Shown one piece after another: positions 1-8,765 of a stretch of DNA of 64,000 nt. Every line of letters begins with the position of its first letter. Position 1 is the first letter of the stretch. The notes under the pieces were generated by a model. That model was not told the origin of the DNA. It saw only the letters and a program-made list of their open reading frames with translations, and searched no databases. The translations under genes and the position numbers were made by a program. The stretch is from Bdellovibrionales bacterium (GTDB lineage Bacteria; Bdellovibrionota; Bdellovibrionia; Bdellovibrionales; UBA1609), in NCBI GenBank assembly GCA_016716765.1, contig JADJVA010000020.1, positions 310,001-374,000 on the forward strand, written 5' to 3'.

Positions 1-771
1 GTAAGGGTCAAGTTTGAGCGATCGCTCCCAGGCTGATCTTGCAGACGAATAGTCCTTCTGCAAATACTTCACCGACCCCTTCAACAGCCAGGCCTGAGAG
101 ACATATTCATCCAACTCGATCGCCTTATCAATGAGAGCAATCGCCTTGCCAAGTTGATTGCCTGCAATCGCCTGTTGAGCTTGAAACATGTATCCAATCA
201 CATTGTCATTTCGGTCTCTATCAAATTTTGCAGGCCCCCCTTGAAAGCGGGCAGAGAAAATCGCGTCTTTATACAAAACTGTCGTATTCTCTAAGAGAGC
301 GACACGCAAGTTCAAGTCAGCAATCTCTTGCTTCAGCTTCTCCATTTCTTCTTTCTTTTCATCGGATTTCGGCTGTCCTGGTGGTGGCTTGTCTTCATTG
401 TCCTTTTTACCTGAATCAGCTCCATTTTTTCCATCCGCAGTTGTTCCGTCATTGAGCATGGGATCCAACTGGGCTGCAACGGTTAAACTTTCTCCAGGAT
501 TGACCCGAATCATGACCTCTTTTTCTTTGTAATTTTGCTTTTCAAACACCAGGAAGAAGACATCGCCAAGCCCTGACTCCTCTTTTATTTGGGCGGGGCT
601 CAGGCCAACGAGCTTCTTTTCGTTCGACTTGATATCACGCAAGTAGACCTTCGCTCCAGCGGGATAGGTTTTGATGAGGTATTTTCCAGAACAACCAAAA
701 ATGCTCACGCAAAGGCCAAAACCAGCCAGCATGCCTGCGAATTTTTCCTTTGGTATTCCCCTATTCTTCAT
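1..771 (-). CDS. TPR lipoprotein with PEGA-like segment, 3' end beyond window
   Basis: The reading frame is open from an ATG at 771 to the window edge, giving 257 residues without a stop, so the C-terminus is missing. A signal peptide ends in a lipobox (IFGC) with the lipidated Cys at residue 27. Just after it, a stretch with the pattern 'TYPAGAKVYLRD' resembles PEGA surface domains. A Lys/Glu/Pro-rich linker and a short coiled coil follow (about 105-150). The last 65 residues look like TPR helices (KAIALIDKAIELDEYVSQAW, then a second repeat). It probably sits on the inner face of the outer membrane as a protein-interaction scaffold. Function is not known, and no enzyme motif is seen. Confidence 0.75.
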   Translation of the reverse strand, partial: MKNRGIPKEKFAGMLAGFGLCVSIFGCSGKYLIKTYPAGAKVYLRDIKSNEKKLVGLSPAQIKEESGLGDVFFLVFEKQNYKEKEVMIRVNPGESLTVAAQLDPMLNDGTTADGKNGADSGKKDNEDKPPPGQPKSDEKKEEMEKLKQEIADLNLRVALLENTTVLYKDAIFSARFQGGPAKFDRDRNDNVIGYMFQAQQAIAGNQLGKAIALIDKAIELDEYVSQAWLLKGSVKYLQKDYSSARSAWERSLKLDPY

Positions 772-828
772 GGCGATATAATCCTACCTTTGTAATTCTT
801 CGGAATTTCGTCTAGAGTAGACAACAAG

Positions 829-1464
829 ATGAAAGTACGATTCTTTATTCTTAGTAAAATTGCTGTTTTATTTCTTGTTTCGACAAGCATCAAGGCTCAG
901 GTCCAGGTTCCAAATCTCCGTCTTAAGACAGGGATATTCCTGACCACTGTATCTGCGGGAGATGCCGTCGAAAGCCAGCCCCTCAATAGCTCGTTGACGT
1001 TTCAACCCACGATTTTATGGGATTTGAATTCATTTGGTTCCCGAGTGGGCATTCATTATATTGGAGACTTTGACAGTGACTTCGGAATGATTCCAATTTC
1101 TGGATTGGGATTTAGCGGATACTTTTACCCCTACGGAATCAGCTCCTCAAACCTCACCACAGATGACAACATCACGATCCAAAAGCACAAGACCAGTCCC
1201 TTTGTCTACGGCGGACTCACCCCTACCAATTTCAATTTAAATAAAACTGAAAGTGATGATCCCGACAATCCGATCACCTTCAGCTCCCTTGTTTTTGAGG
1301 TTTCTCTCGGTGTCGGGGTAGATTATCCACTCAGAGCGAATACACTGCTCTCGGTTGAGTTGGATCACCGCTTCGGATCAGCGGATGAAAATCAAGGGAA
1401 AACCGGAAACCTTCGCTATAGCGCGACAGGAATCATGTTTTCCTTTACAACGAGTTACTTTTAG
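829..1464 (+). CDS. Secreted outer-membrane beta-barrel protein, unknown function
   Basis: 211 residues. A clear signal peptide (about 1-23, ending IKAQ) precedes a body of alternating hydrophobic and polar strands rich in Gly, Ser and aromatic residues. It ends in Phe, the usual terminal residue of a BAM-inserted barrel. The pattern fits a small 8-10 strand outer-membrane protein. It is divergent from the lipoprotein gene at 771 and convergent with motB, overlapping the motB 3' end by 20 bp. No specific family was recognised. Confidence 0.7.
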   Translation: MKVRFFILSKIAVLFLVSTSIKAQVQVPNLRLKTGIFLTTVSAGDAVESQPLNSSLTFQPTILWDLNSFGSRVGIHYIGDFDSDFGMIPISGLGFSGYFYPYGISSSNLTTDDNITIQKHKTSPFVYGGLTPTNFNLNKTESDDPDNPITFSSLVFEVSLGVGVDYPLRANTLLSVELDHRFGSADENQGKTGNLRYSATGIMFSFTTSYF

Positions 1465-2479
1465 TCTGAACCTCTTTTTCTATTTCTTTTGCTCGGTTTT
1501 CCATTTCCAAGACTTTGGACTTTAGTTTTTCAATTTCTTGTTTTTCTTTTTCGGCCTTTTGAATCTCTTTCATTTTCATATTGGCTTCGTTGATCCGTGC
1601 TTGAGCCTGTTCAGCCCTCTTCTTCAAGTCCTCTGAAGTGAGGACCTGAGTCCCACCTTGACCGTCCAATATGAGCTCCCGGCTTTTCTCTTCTGGGTCC
1701 TTCATTTCTTGCGACGAAAATTGCGGGGAACGCAAAGCTTTCGAAGCCGCGTCTACGTCATGGCCAAAGTCGACATTGATGACCACGCGACGATTAATCT
1801 TCAGGTTCTCAGCAATAATCTTTCCATCCTTATCCCGATTAGCAGCCAAGGGCAGTGAAGAACCATAGCCTTCTGCCTTCAAGCGATCAGCTGGGAAACC
1901 GTCAGCTTCAAACTGCCTCACGACTCGAGAGGAACGAGCTGCTGACAGCTCCCAATTCGTCGGAAACAGAGCTGAAGATATCGGGACATCATCTGTGTGT
2001 CCCTCAACCGAAATTTTATTAATCATTTTGTGTTTCCTTATACTAGAAATAATCTTGCTCAAAACAGCAATTGAGTCCTGCCCAAGCTCTGCTGAGCCCG
2101 AAGCAAAGAGAAGCTCACTTTGGATATTCAAAATGATGCTCGAGTCCTTTGCCTGAATGACAATGTCCTTTGGATCAACACCAGATTCCTTTGTGTTTTC
2201 CTCGATATCATCTACGACCTCTCGAACAGCCGGATTTTCTTTTACCTGACCTCCAAAATACGAGGCCACTTCCTTTCTGATCACTGTGAATTTGTCTTTA
2301 TCGATTTTTGAAAATGAGTAAAGAAGAACGAAAAATCCGAACAACAGTGTCATCATGTCGGCATAACTGACCAACCAATTTGACTCGTCATGAGCCAATT
2401 CTTTATGCGCTTCTTCGATATGCGTCGATTGACGCCTACGATGCATTGGTGGCTCTGCGTTCAATTTCTCAGGCTGCAT
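1445..2479 (-). CDS. motB: Flagellar stator protein MotB
   Basis: 344 residues. MotB anchors the stator to peptidoglycan and carries the proton-accepting Asp. The single transmembrane helix follows the motif SYADMMTLLFGFFVLL, and its Asp is residue 41. An OmpA-like peptidoglycan-binding domain spans about 113-235 and includes VEGHTDD (158-164) and NWELSAARS. After it comes an unusual tail of about 105 residues, with a long charged coiled coil (about 280-340) not found in enterobacterial MotB. The gene overlaps the motA 3' end by 11 bp, so the two are translationally coupled. Confidence 0.95.
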   Translation of the reverse strand: MQPEKLNAEPPMHRRRQSTHIEEAHKELAHDESNWLVSYADMMTLLFGFFVLLYSFSKIDKDKFTVIRKEVASYFGGQVKENPAVREVVDDIEENTKESGVDPKDIVIQAKDSSIILNIQSELLFASGSAELGQDSIAVLSKIISSIRKHKMINKISVEGHTDDVPISSALFPTNWELSAARSSRVVRQFEADGFPADRLKAEGYGSSLPLAANRDKDGKIIAENLKINRRVVINVDFGHDVDAASKALRSPQFSSQEMKDPEEKSRELILDGQGGTQVLTSEDLKKRAEQAQARINEANMKMKEIQKAEKEKQEIEKLKSKVLEMENRAKEIEKEVQTKSNSL

Positions 2480-3275
2480 TTTTCTCCTTTTGTCCTTCCT
2501 GCAGGAGATCTGCTTGTCTTAGACCTGGAGCCAGAAATGATTTCAGATATTCCTCAATATAGAGCGGATGCCTCTTTTCCTGAATGAGCAAAATTCCTTC
2601 CTTGATAATTTTTCTTAAAACCATATCTCCATCAGACACCTCAGCTAGGTTTTCACTGATCGGAATCAGAATTAGATTCGCCACGACGAGACCATAAAAA
2701 GTCGCCACCAGAGCCGTCGCCATTGCAGGTCCAATATTGTCCTGAGCGTTTGGCTCTCCCAGGGTTTGCAAAAGAGAGATCATTCCAACTGTCGCGCCCA
2801 GCAGACCAAAGGCCGGTGGAAATCGCGATATTGTGTGCCAAACTTTAATTTCCTGATCATCTCTCATCTTTTTCCCTTTTAAAGAATTCGTCATGATTTC
2901 ATCGATTTCCATAGCAGAGAATCCGAATTCAACCATGTATCGCATTCCATCTCTAAAAAATGGGTGAGCACTGCTGCTAATTTTTTCCACAGTCGCTTTT
3001 GGATTCAAACGATAAAGATCCGCTGTCTCAACAATTATTCTGATTTGCTCAAGATAGTTATTCCGAATTTTTCCAAATAACTTTCGAAATACAATCTTCA
3101 TGGCCATAATGAGTCGGCTGCTTCGAAACGAAAGAAAGGCGACAGCCAATGTTCCTCCAATGACGATGATAGCTCCATGCGTATCAGCAAATATCACTGG
3201 AGACTTGGCTCCCATGACAACAAAATACAAAACTGATAGAGCCGACAATATTCCCAAAAAACCTGCAAAGTTCAT
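2469..3275 (-). CDS. motA: Flagellar stator protein MotA
   Basis: 268 residues. MotA is the inner-membrane subunit that converts ion flow into torque together with MotB. It has the family layout: two N-terminal helices (1-22, 30-50), a large cytoplasmic loop carrying the charged rotor-contacting segment, and two more helices. The PAFGLLGATVGMI motif has its conserved Pro at residue 154. A good Shine-Dalgarno (GGAGG) lies upstream of the ATG at 3275. No other flagellar gene is nearby. The order motA-motB with a short overlap is typical. Confidence 0.95.
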   Translation of the reverse strand: MNFAGFLGILSALSVLYFVVMGAKSPVIFADTHGAIIVIGGTLAVAFLSFRSSRLIMAMKIVFRKLFGKIRNNYLEQIRIIVETADLYRLNPKATVEKISSSAHPFFRDGMRYMVEFGFSAMEIDEIMTNSLKGKKMRDDQEIKVWHTISRFPPAFGLLGATVGMISLLQTLGEPNAQDNIGPAMATALVATFYGLVVANLILIPISENLAEVSDGDMVLRKIIKEGILLIQEKRHPLYIEEYLKSFLAPGLRQADLLQEGQKEKNAA

Positions 3276-3333
3276 GAATTAAATCCTCCGCTAAATCATG
3301 AGATTGATCGGTCGATCGCACACACAAATCAAG

Positions 3334-3355
3334 GTATAGATTCTCGAAGCTATAC
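3334..3355. promoter_or_regulatory. Inverted repeat upstream of motA
   Basis: GTATAG (3334-3339) and CTATAC (3350-3355) form a perfect 6-bp inverted repeat with a 10-bp spacer, about 60-80 bp upstream of motA. A second palindromic stretch, GATCGGTCGATC, lies nearer the gene and weakly resembles a FliA -10 element on the minus strand. This could be an operator or the promoter region for motAB; the evidence is only the symmetry and position. Confidence 0.25.
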
Positions 3356-3482
3356 AATATTTGTTAAGGGCTAGGCTTAGGTCTCAACTCACCATTTGTC
3401 TCGTTTGAAAGAAAGGGAATCTTTCCGATAATAAAGAGTGCGAGAGTTCCAATGGAATCGGAACTCGCCATGAAGAGGATAT

Positions 3483-4214
3483 ATGGAAATAAACCCAACT
3501 GCAATTTTTCTTGAAATATCAAGCTTACCAGCTGCTAAAATTGCAACAAATATCAACCTCAAGGTCTTGGTACTCACATATGCAATTTGGACAATTTCGG
3601 GACTTCTTCTTATCATGTCATTCATTGAACTCCGAACCTATTACGAAAAGATGGTCGCTTTGAGAAATGAATTCATTAAAGAGTCCATCCTCAAAATCAA
3701 GGACTGGCTAGGAACGATCTTTCAAAGACAAAGTAGACCAAACACTCAAGGACTCTCTCGACCCGATTGGCTCTTATCAAAACCTGAACTTAAAAGTCTG
3801 CAGAATCCCTCTGTCTATTCAAATAATGAGGTGAATACCACAACTGCGTTGGAACTAAGAAAATCCAGCCTACCTCAACTCCTCAATAAGCTTCCATCCT
3901 CTGATATTCAGAGAGACCTCATTCAGTTCTCCCTCCTTGAAATACTCGACTGGGTAAAAGAACTCGAAACTGAAACTGAAACTATCAGGGAAAAATTGGC
4001 TGCGGCAAATAAGGAAAAAGAGCAGCTCTCGAAAGAAGTAACAGGAATCAACAAGCTCTGGCAAAAGTCTCTTGATAAACTCAGTCATGCACAAGCAAAT
4101 ATGGAAGACTTAAAAATAGAAAACAAAAAACTCAAATCAAAATTAAATAATGTCGCTACTTCACCAAAAAAAGGCAAAAATCGAAAAATCCACGAGACAG
4201 ATTCTTTCTATTGA
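3483..4214 (+). CDS. Membrane-anchored coiled-coil protein, unknown
   Basis: 243 residues. One hydrophobic helix (about 28-48) near the N-terminus is followed by a cytoplasmic part. A strong coiled coil runs over about 155-235 (many Glu/Lys heptads) and ends in a very basic tail (KKGKNRK). AGAGGA lies 3 bases before the ATG. The gene lies between motAB and gcdH, on the opposite strand to both, and its stop overlaps the 3' end of gcdH by 7 bp. No family recognised; a structural or polar scaffold role is possible but not shown. Confidence 0.6.
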   Translation: MEINPTAIFLEISSLPAAKIATNINLKVLVLTYAIWTISGLLLIMSFIELRTYYEKMVALRNEFIKESILKIKDWLGTIFQRQSRPNTQGLSRPDWLLSKPELKSLQNPSVYSNNEVNTTTALELRKSSLPQLLNKLPSSDIQRDLIQFSLLEILDWVKELETETETIREKLAAANKEKEQLSKEVTGINKLWQKSLDKLSHAQANMEDLKIENKKLKSKLNNVATSPKKGKNRKIHETDSFY

Positions 4215-5377
4215 ATTGCCGAAAGGCCCGTAATCTCACGACCAACAATTAGCCTATGAATATCCTCTGTGCCCTCGTAGGTATTCACAGTTTCAAGGTT
4301 CAACATGTGACGAATGACCGGATATTCATCAATTGTTCCGTTCGCCCCCAACAGGTCGCGAGCTTCGCGAGCAATATCGAGAGCCATGCGACAGTTATTC
4401 ATCTTGGCCAGTGAGACTTGCCAATGTTTCATTTCCTTTTTTTCTTTGAGTCGGCCTAACTGCAAGACCAATAGTTGCCCTTTTGTGATTTCCTGTACCA
4501 TCTTGACCAATTTGGCCTGAGCCAGTTGAAAACCCGCCAGCGGCTTGTTTTCAATTACGACTCTTTGCTTGGCGTAATTGAGCGCTTCATGATAACAGGC
4601 GTTCGCTGCACCCAAAACTCCCCAGGCGATGCCATACCGAGCCTGGGTCAGACATCCGAGCGCGCCTTTGAGTCCCTCAACATTCGGCAAGATCGCATTG
4701 TCAGGCACGACACAGTCCTTCAGATGCAATTCACTGGTCACACTGACCCTCAATGCAAATTTACCTTTCATTCGCGTTGTCGAAAATCCCGGCGTCTTCG
4801 TTTCCACAATAAACCCACGCACAACCCCGCCAAGTTTAGCCCAGACAATGGCAATATCAGCGACGCAGCCATTCGTGATCCACATTTTGTTTCCGTTGAG
4901 ACGATAGCCTCCAGACACCTTTTCCGCTCGAGTCAACATGGCGCCTGGGTTTGAACCCGCATCGGGCTCGGTCAATCCAAAGCAACCAATGAGTTCCGCC
5001 TTTGCCAATCGCGGGAGATATTTGTTTTTCTGTTCTTCAGATCCATAAGCAAAGATGGGATACATGACCAGAGCTCCCTGAACGGAGCAAAAGGAGCGCA
5101 CTCCAGAGTCACCGCGCTCTAACTCCTGCATAACAAGACCGTAGCCAACCTCCCCTAGACCAGGACAGCCATAACCTTGAATATTTGCTCCCAACAGACC
5201 CAATTCTCCAAACCGCGGAATCAAATGGGCGGGCAAGTCTTCTTTGCGGTTGGCTTCTTGCAATGTCGGGATCACCTCATTAGAGACAAACTCGCGAACT
5301 GTATCTCGAATCATCCGTTCTTCATCGCTGAGAAGACCGTCAAAATCCATGTAATTAAGAGATTCATATGCAGCCAT
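4208..5377 (-). CDS. gcdH: Glutaryl-CoA dehydrogenase
   Basis: 389 residues, the normal length for this FAD acyl-CoA dehydrogenase, which converts glutaryl-CoA to crotonyl-CoA plus CO2 in lysine and tryptophan breakdown. The GCDH hallmarks are present: YGCPGLG, ERGDSGVRSFCSVQ with the substrate-binding Arg, GCFGLTEPDAGSNP for FAD contact, ARYGIAWG, and the C-terminal YEGTEDIHRLIVGREITG, whose Glu (about 368) is the catalytic base. These separate it from short-chain acyl-CoA dehydrogenases. GAGGAG lies 7 bases before the ATG. It is transcribed divergently from the fused 2-oxoacid dehydrogenase gene across 131 bp. Confidence 0.9.
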   Translation of the reverse strand: MAAYESLNYMDFDGLLSDEERMIRDTVREFVSNEVIPTLQEANRKEDLPAHLIPRFGELGLLGANIQGYGCPGLGEVGYGLVMQELERGDSGVRSFCSVQGALVMYPIFAYGSEEQKNKYLPRLAKAELIGCFGLTEPDAGSNPGAMLTRAEKVSGGYRLNGNKMWITNGCVADIAIVWAKLGGVVRGFIVETKTPGFSTTRMKGKFALRVSVTSELHLKDCVVPDNAILPNVEGLKGALGCLTQARYGIAWGVLGAANACYHEALNYAKQRVVIENKPLAGFQLAQAKLVKMVQEITKGQLLVLQLGRLKEKKEMKHWQVSLAKMNNCRMALDIAREARDLLGANGTIDEYPVIRHMLNLETVNTYEGTEDIHRLIVGREITGLSAIQ

Positions 5378-5508
5378 AGCAAACTCCTCGTTGAGCTATT
5401 TAAAGGTATGCGATTTTATGAATAAAGTGAAAGTCTTTCTATGGACAAGTTGCATAACACCCGGCACAGCAGTACCGTTTAATAATCATTACATCAAGGA
5501 TATCGCCT

Positions 5509-7728
5509 ATGTACAACCGCGCTGAGATCATTGACAAAAATTTTGTTCGGTTGGTTCGTCAAGGGAACCTCCCCTTTTCTCCTCACCAGATACGGCCCGA
5601 AAGTATCGGTCTGAGCAAAACCGAAATAATGGACCTCTTTGAATCGCAAGTGATGAGTCGACATCTGGACCTCCTCGCTCGGACTTTGAAAAACCAAGGT
5701 TTATGTTACTACACCATCGGAAGCGCAGGACATGAGGGCAATGCCGTCATCGGCAAAGTGTTTCCCTTTACGGACATGGCTTTTCTCCACTATCGCAGTG
5801 GAGCCTTTATGATCCAACGATCCAAACAATTGCCCGGCACCGCTCCTCTTTATGACTTGATGCTTTCCTTTGTCGCCTCAAGTGATGACCCAATCGCAGG
5901 AGGTCGGCACAAGGTGTTTGGGAGCAAGCCCTTAAATATTCCACCACAAACAAGCACCATTGCCTCTCATCTCCCAAAAGCTGTGGGAGCCGCACTCTCA
6001 ATCAAAAGGGCCTCCGATTTGGGCCTTAAGGGAAATCTGAAAGAGGATGGAATTATTCTCTGCTCATTCGGTGACGCTTCGATCAATCACTCCTCGGCCG
6101 TTGGAGCCTTTAATACAGCCGCATGGATCTCATTTCAAAAAATTCCCTTGCCCCTTGTTTTTCTCTGCGAAGACAATGGAATTGGAATTTCTGTGCCCAC
6201 CCCGGTCAACTGGGTTCAAGAATCCTTTTGCCGTCGAACCTCTTTTCAATACCTTCAATGCGATGGCCTTCATCTTCTGGATACATTTAAGGTTGCAAAG
6301 GAAGCTGGGCTGCTGGCCCGAACTCGTCGTCAGCCCGTCTTTCTGCACATGAAAACGGTGAGGCTGATGGGACATGCAGGATCAGACGTCGAAAGTACTT
6401 ATCGAAGTTCCTCAGAAATTGAGACAGCTGAACTAAATGATCCTCTCCTTCATTCGGCAAAAATAATTATCGAAAATGGGATGGGATCACCGGAAGATTT
6501 GATTTTGATTTATGAAAAAATTCGGGAACAAGTCAGATGGGTCAGTGAGTCCGCCATAAAAAGACCCGTTTTGGAAACCCCGACAGAGGTGCGATCAAGC
6601 CTCACAGCCTGTTCCGAGAAGAAAATCTCACCACCGCTACGTTCAGAGACAGAACGGGCCGGCCTTTTTGGTCGAGATTTCGACAAGCTCGGCCAGCCCC
6701 TTCATCTTGCAAAGCTCATCAATATCGGCCTGCATGATATCCTGTTACAATACAACAACACTCTTGTCTTCGGTGAGGACGTCGCTCAAAAGGGAGGCGT
6801 CTACAATGTGACAGATGGGCTCTTTAAGAAATTTGGTCCTCGTCGAGTTTTTAATTCCCCTCTGGACGAGACGTCGATTTTAGGAACAGCCATAGGATTG
6901 GCACACAATAATTTTTTGCCAATCTGTGAAATTCAATTCCTCGCCTATGTTCACAATGCTGAAGATCAGATCCGAGGCGAGGCATCCACTCTCGCCTTTT
7001 TCTCTCAGGGCCAATACACCAACCCAATGATCATACGAATCGCGGGTTTGGCCTATCAGAAGGGATTTGGAGGCCACTTTCACAACGATAATTCTCTGGC
7101 CATATTTCGGGATATACCCGGACTGATTATAGCCGTTCCCTCAAACGGAGCCGATGCGGTCAAGATGATGAGAACTTGCGTCAAAGAGGCCTACGAAAAC
7201 GGCCGAGTTGTCATTTTCATTGAACCCATTGCTCTTTATATGACTCGCGATCTCCATATCGAAGGGGACAAACTATGGGCTCATCCCTACCCGGCCCAAG
7301 AAGAGATGATTGCTCTCGGTGAGTTTAATGTCTGGGGTGAGGGAAAAGATCTTCTCATACTCACCTACGGAAATGGCTATTACTATTCGAGACAAGCAGA
7401 GGAGGAACTCAAAACACAGTACGGAGTTTCATCAAGAATTCTCGATTTTCGTTGGATCGCACCGGTGAACTGGAAAAAGGTGGCAGAAGTTGCAAATTCC
7501 TACAAAAAAGTATTGATTGTCGAGGAGTGTCGCAAGACCGGAAGTTTCAGTGAAGCCATTGTCACCGCACTCGTTGAACATTTAAAGCCAACGCCTCAAA
7601 TCAAAATCGTTGCGGCAGATGACTGTTTTATTCCCCTCGGAAAAATGGCAGCTGCTGGCCTTCCAAAGAAGGCTGAGATTCTTTCTGGTGCCCTCGATTT
7701 ACTTGGTATTAAAAATAAAAATAATTGA
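5509..7728 (+). CDS. Fused 2-oxoacid dehydrogenase E1 alpha-beta (branched-chain type)
   Basis: 739 residues joining both E1 halves in one chain. The alpha part (about 1-370) carries the thiamine-diphosphate motif beginning GDAS at about 188 and ending near DNGIG at about 223. A short linker leads into the beta part (about 395-735) with VFGEDVAQKGGVYNVT, NSPLDETSILGTAIG, GGHFHNDNSLA and the C-terminal transketolase-like domain. E1 decarboxylates a 2-oxoacid and transfers the acyl group to lipoyl-E2. The layout fits fused branched-chain 2-oxoacid dehydrogenases, but substrate cannot be fixed from sequence. No E2 or E3 gene is in the window. AAGGA precedes the ATG. The next gene starts 8 bp downstream. 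Confidence 0.85.
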   Translation: MYNRAEIIDKNFVRLVRQGNLPFSPHQIRPESIGLSKTEIMDLFESQVMSRHLDLLARTLKNQGLCYYTIGSAGHEGNAVIGKVFPFTDMAFLHYRSGAFMIQRSKQLPGTAPLYDLMLSFVASSDDPIAGGRHKVFGSKPLNIPPQTSTIASHLPKAVGAALSIKRASDLGLKGNLKEDGIILCSFGDASINHSSAVGAFNTAAWISFQKIPLPLVFLCEDNGIGISVPTPVNWVQESFCRRTSFQYLQCDGLHLLDTFKVAKEAGLLARTRRQPVFLHMKTVRLMGHAGSDVESTYRSSSEIETAELNDPLLHSAKIIIENGMGSPEDLILIYEKIREQVRWVSESAIKRPVLETPTEVRSSLTACSEKKISPPLRSETERAGLFGRDFDKLGQPLHLAKLINIGLHDILLQYNNTLVFGEDVAQKGGVYNVTDGLFKKFGPRRVFNSPLDETSILGTAIGLAHNNFLPICEIQFLAYVHNAEDQIRGEASTLAFFSQGQYTNPMIIRIAGLAYQKGFGGHFHNDNSLAIFRDIPGLIIAVPSNGADAVKMMRTCVKEAYENGRVVIFIEPIALYMTRDLHIEGDKLWAHPYPAQEEMIALGEFNVWGEGKDLLILTYGNGYYYSRQAEEELKTQYGVSSRILDFRWIAPVNWKKVAEVANSYKKVLIVEECRKTGSFSEAIVTALVEHLKPTPQIKIVAADDCFIPLGKMAAAGLPKKAEILSGALDLLGIKNKNN

Positions 7729-7736
7729 GGTTTAAG

Positions 7737-8756
7737 ATGAGTGTGGCAAAAAAGAGAATTGCTGTTGTGTGTCCAGGTCGAGGCAGTTATCTAAAGGAAA
7801 CTCTCGGCTATTTAAAACCCCATCGCGAAAGACTGAAAAGCTTTATTGAAGACCTCGATCAACGAAGACTTGAAGATGGGTTTTTGACAATCACAGACTT
7901 GGATTCATCAAATAGTTTTTCTCCCCAAATTCACACAAAAGGAGAAAATGCCTCTCCGCTCATTTACGCATGCTCCTATGCTGACTTCACCGCAATTGAT
8001 CCTTCGGTCTATGAAATAGTCGCAATTGCTGGAAACTCCATGGGTTGGTATATCACCCTGGCTCTGGGCGAATCGCTCGACCAAGCCGGGGCCTACCAAG
8101 TGATAAACACCATGGGATCTATGATGAAAGACAAGACGATCGGAGGACAAATCATATATCCTCTGATCAAAGAAAATTGGCAAAGAGATCCTTCTAAGGA
8201 GGAACTCGTCCATCAGGTTCTTCGTTCTGCAAAAGAGACACCCGGAGTCGAAGTCTATCCGAGTATTTTTCTCGGGGGTTATTTGGTCTTAGGCGCCAAC
8301 AATGCGGGCCTGAATTATCTCATGAAATCTCTCCCTCCCATTGAACACTTTCCCTTTCAACTTCTGAACCATGCGGCCTTTCATACGCCTTTGCTGAACG
8401 AGGTTTCAAAGCGAGCTCTAGAGATGATTCCTGAAAACCTGTTTCATCCGCCAAAGGTGCCTCTCATTGATGGACGAGGTCACATTTGGAAAGCCTATTC
8501 AACCGACGTCAAAGAACTTTCTCACTATACCCTCCATCAACAAGTCATTGAACCTTATTCTCTGACCGCATCGATTGAAGTTGCCCTCAAGGAATACAAT
8601 CCGGATCACCTTGTCTTACTGGGACCTGGGAATACTCTTGGAGGAGCCATTGGGCAAATACTCGTTAATATGAAGTGGGATGGAATTATGGACAAGCAGT
8701 CCTTCACACAGCGACAGAAAACCAATCCCTTTTTGATCAGCCTCGGGATGAAATAA
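7737..8756 (+). CDS. FabD-like acyl-carrier-protein acyltransferase
   Basis: 339 residues from the ATG at 7737, chosen because GAGG lies 6 bases before it; an in-frame TTG at 7725 overlaps the upstream gene and is less likely. The chain has the acyltransferase fold signature: a Ser nucleophile in GNSMGWY (Ser101, where FabD has GHSLG) and a His in AAFHTPLL (His216, matching FabD AFHSPL). It also has a late LGPGNTLGG segment. FabD moves malonyl from CoA to ACP. The substitutions and the pairing with the E1 enzyme suggest a different acyl group, but this is inference. It is likely co-transcribed with the E1 gene. Confidence 0.75.
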   Translation: MSVAKKRIAVVCPGRGSYLKETLGYLKPHRERLKSFIEDLDQRRLEDGFLTITDLDSSNSFSPQIHTKGENASPLIYACSYADFTAIDPSVYEIVAIAGNSMGWYITLALGESLDQAGAYQVINTMGSMMKDKTIGGQIIYPLIKENWQRDPSKEELVHQVLRSAKETPGVEVYPSIFLGGYLVLGANNAGLNYLMKSLPPIEHFPFQLLNHAAFHTPLLNEVSKRALEMIPENLFHPPKVPLIDGRGHIWKAYSTDVKELSHYTLHQQVIEPYSLTASIEVALKEYNPDHLVLLGPGNTLGGAIGQILVNMKWDGIMDKQSFTQRQKTNPFLISLGMK

Positions 8757-8765
8757 TTTTTCCCA

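Noticed and set aside
4475..4954. 159-codon open frame on the plus strand
   Set aside because: Lies wholly antisense to gcdH, whose protein is fully conserved; composition is that of a reverse-strand shadow.
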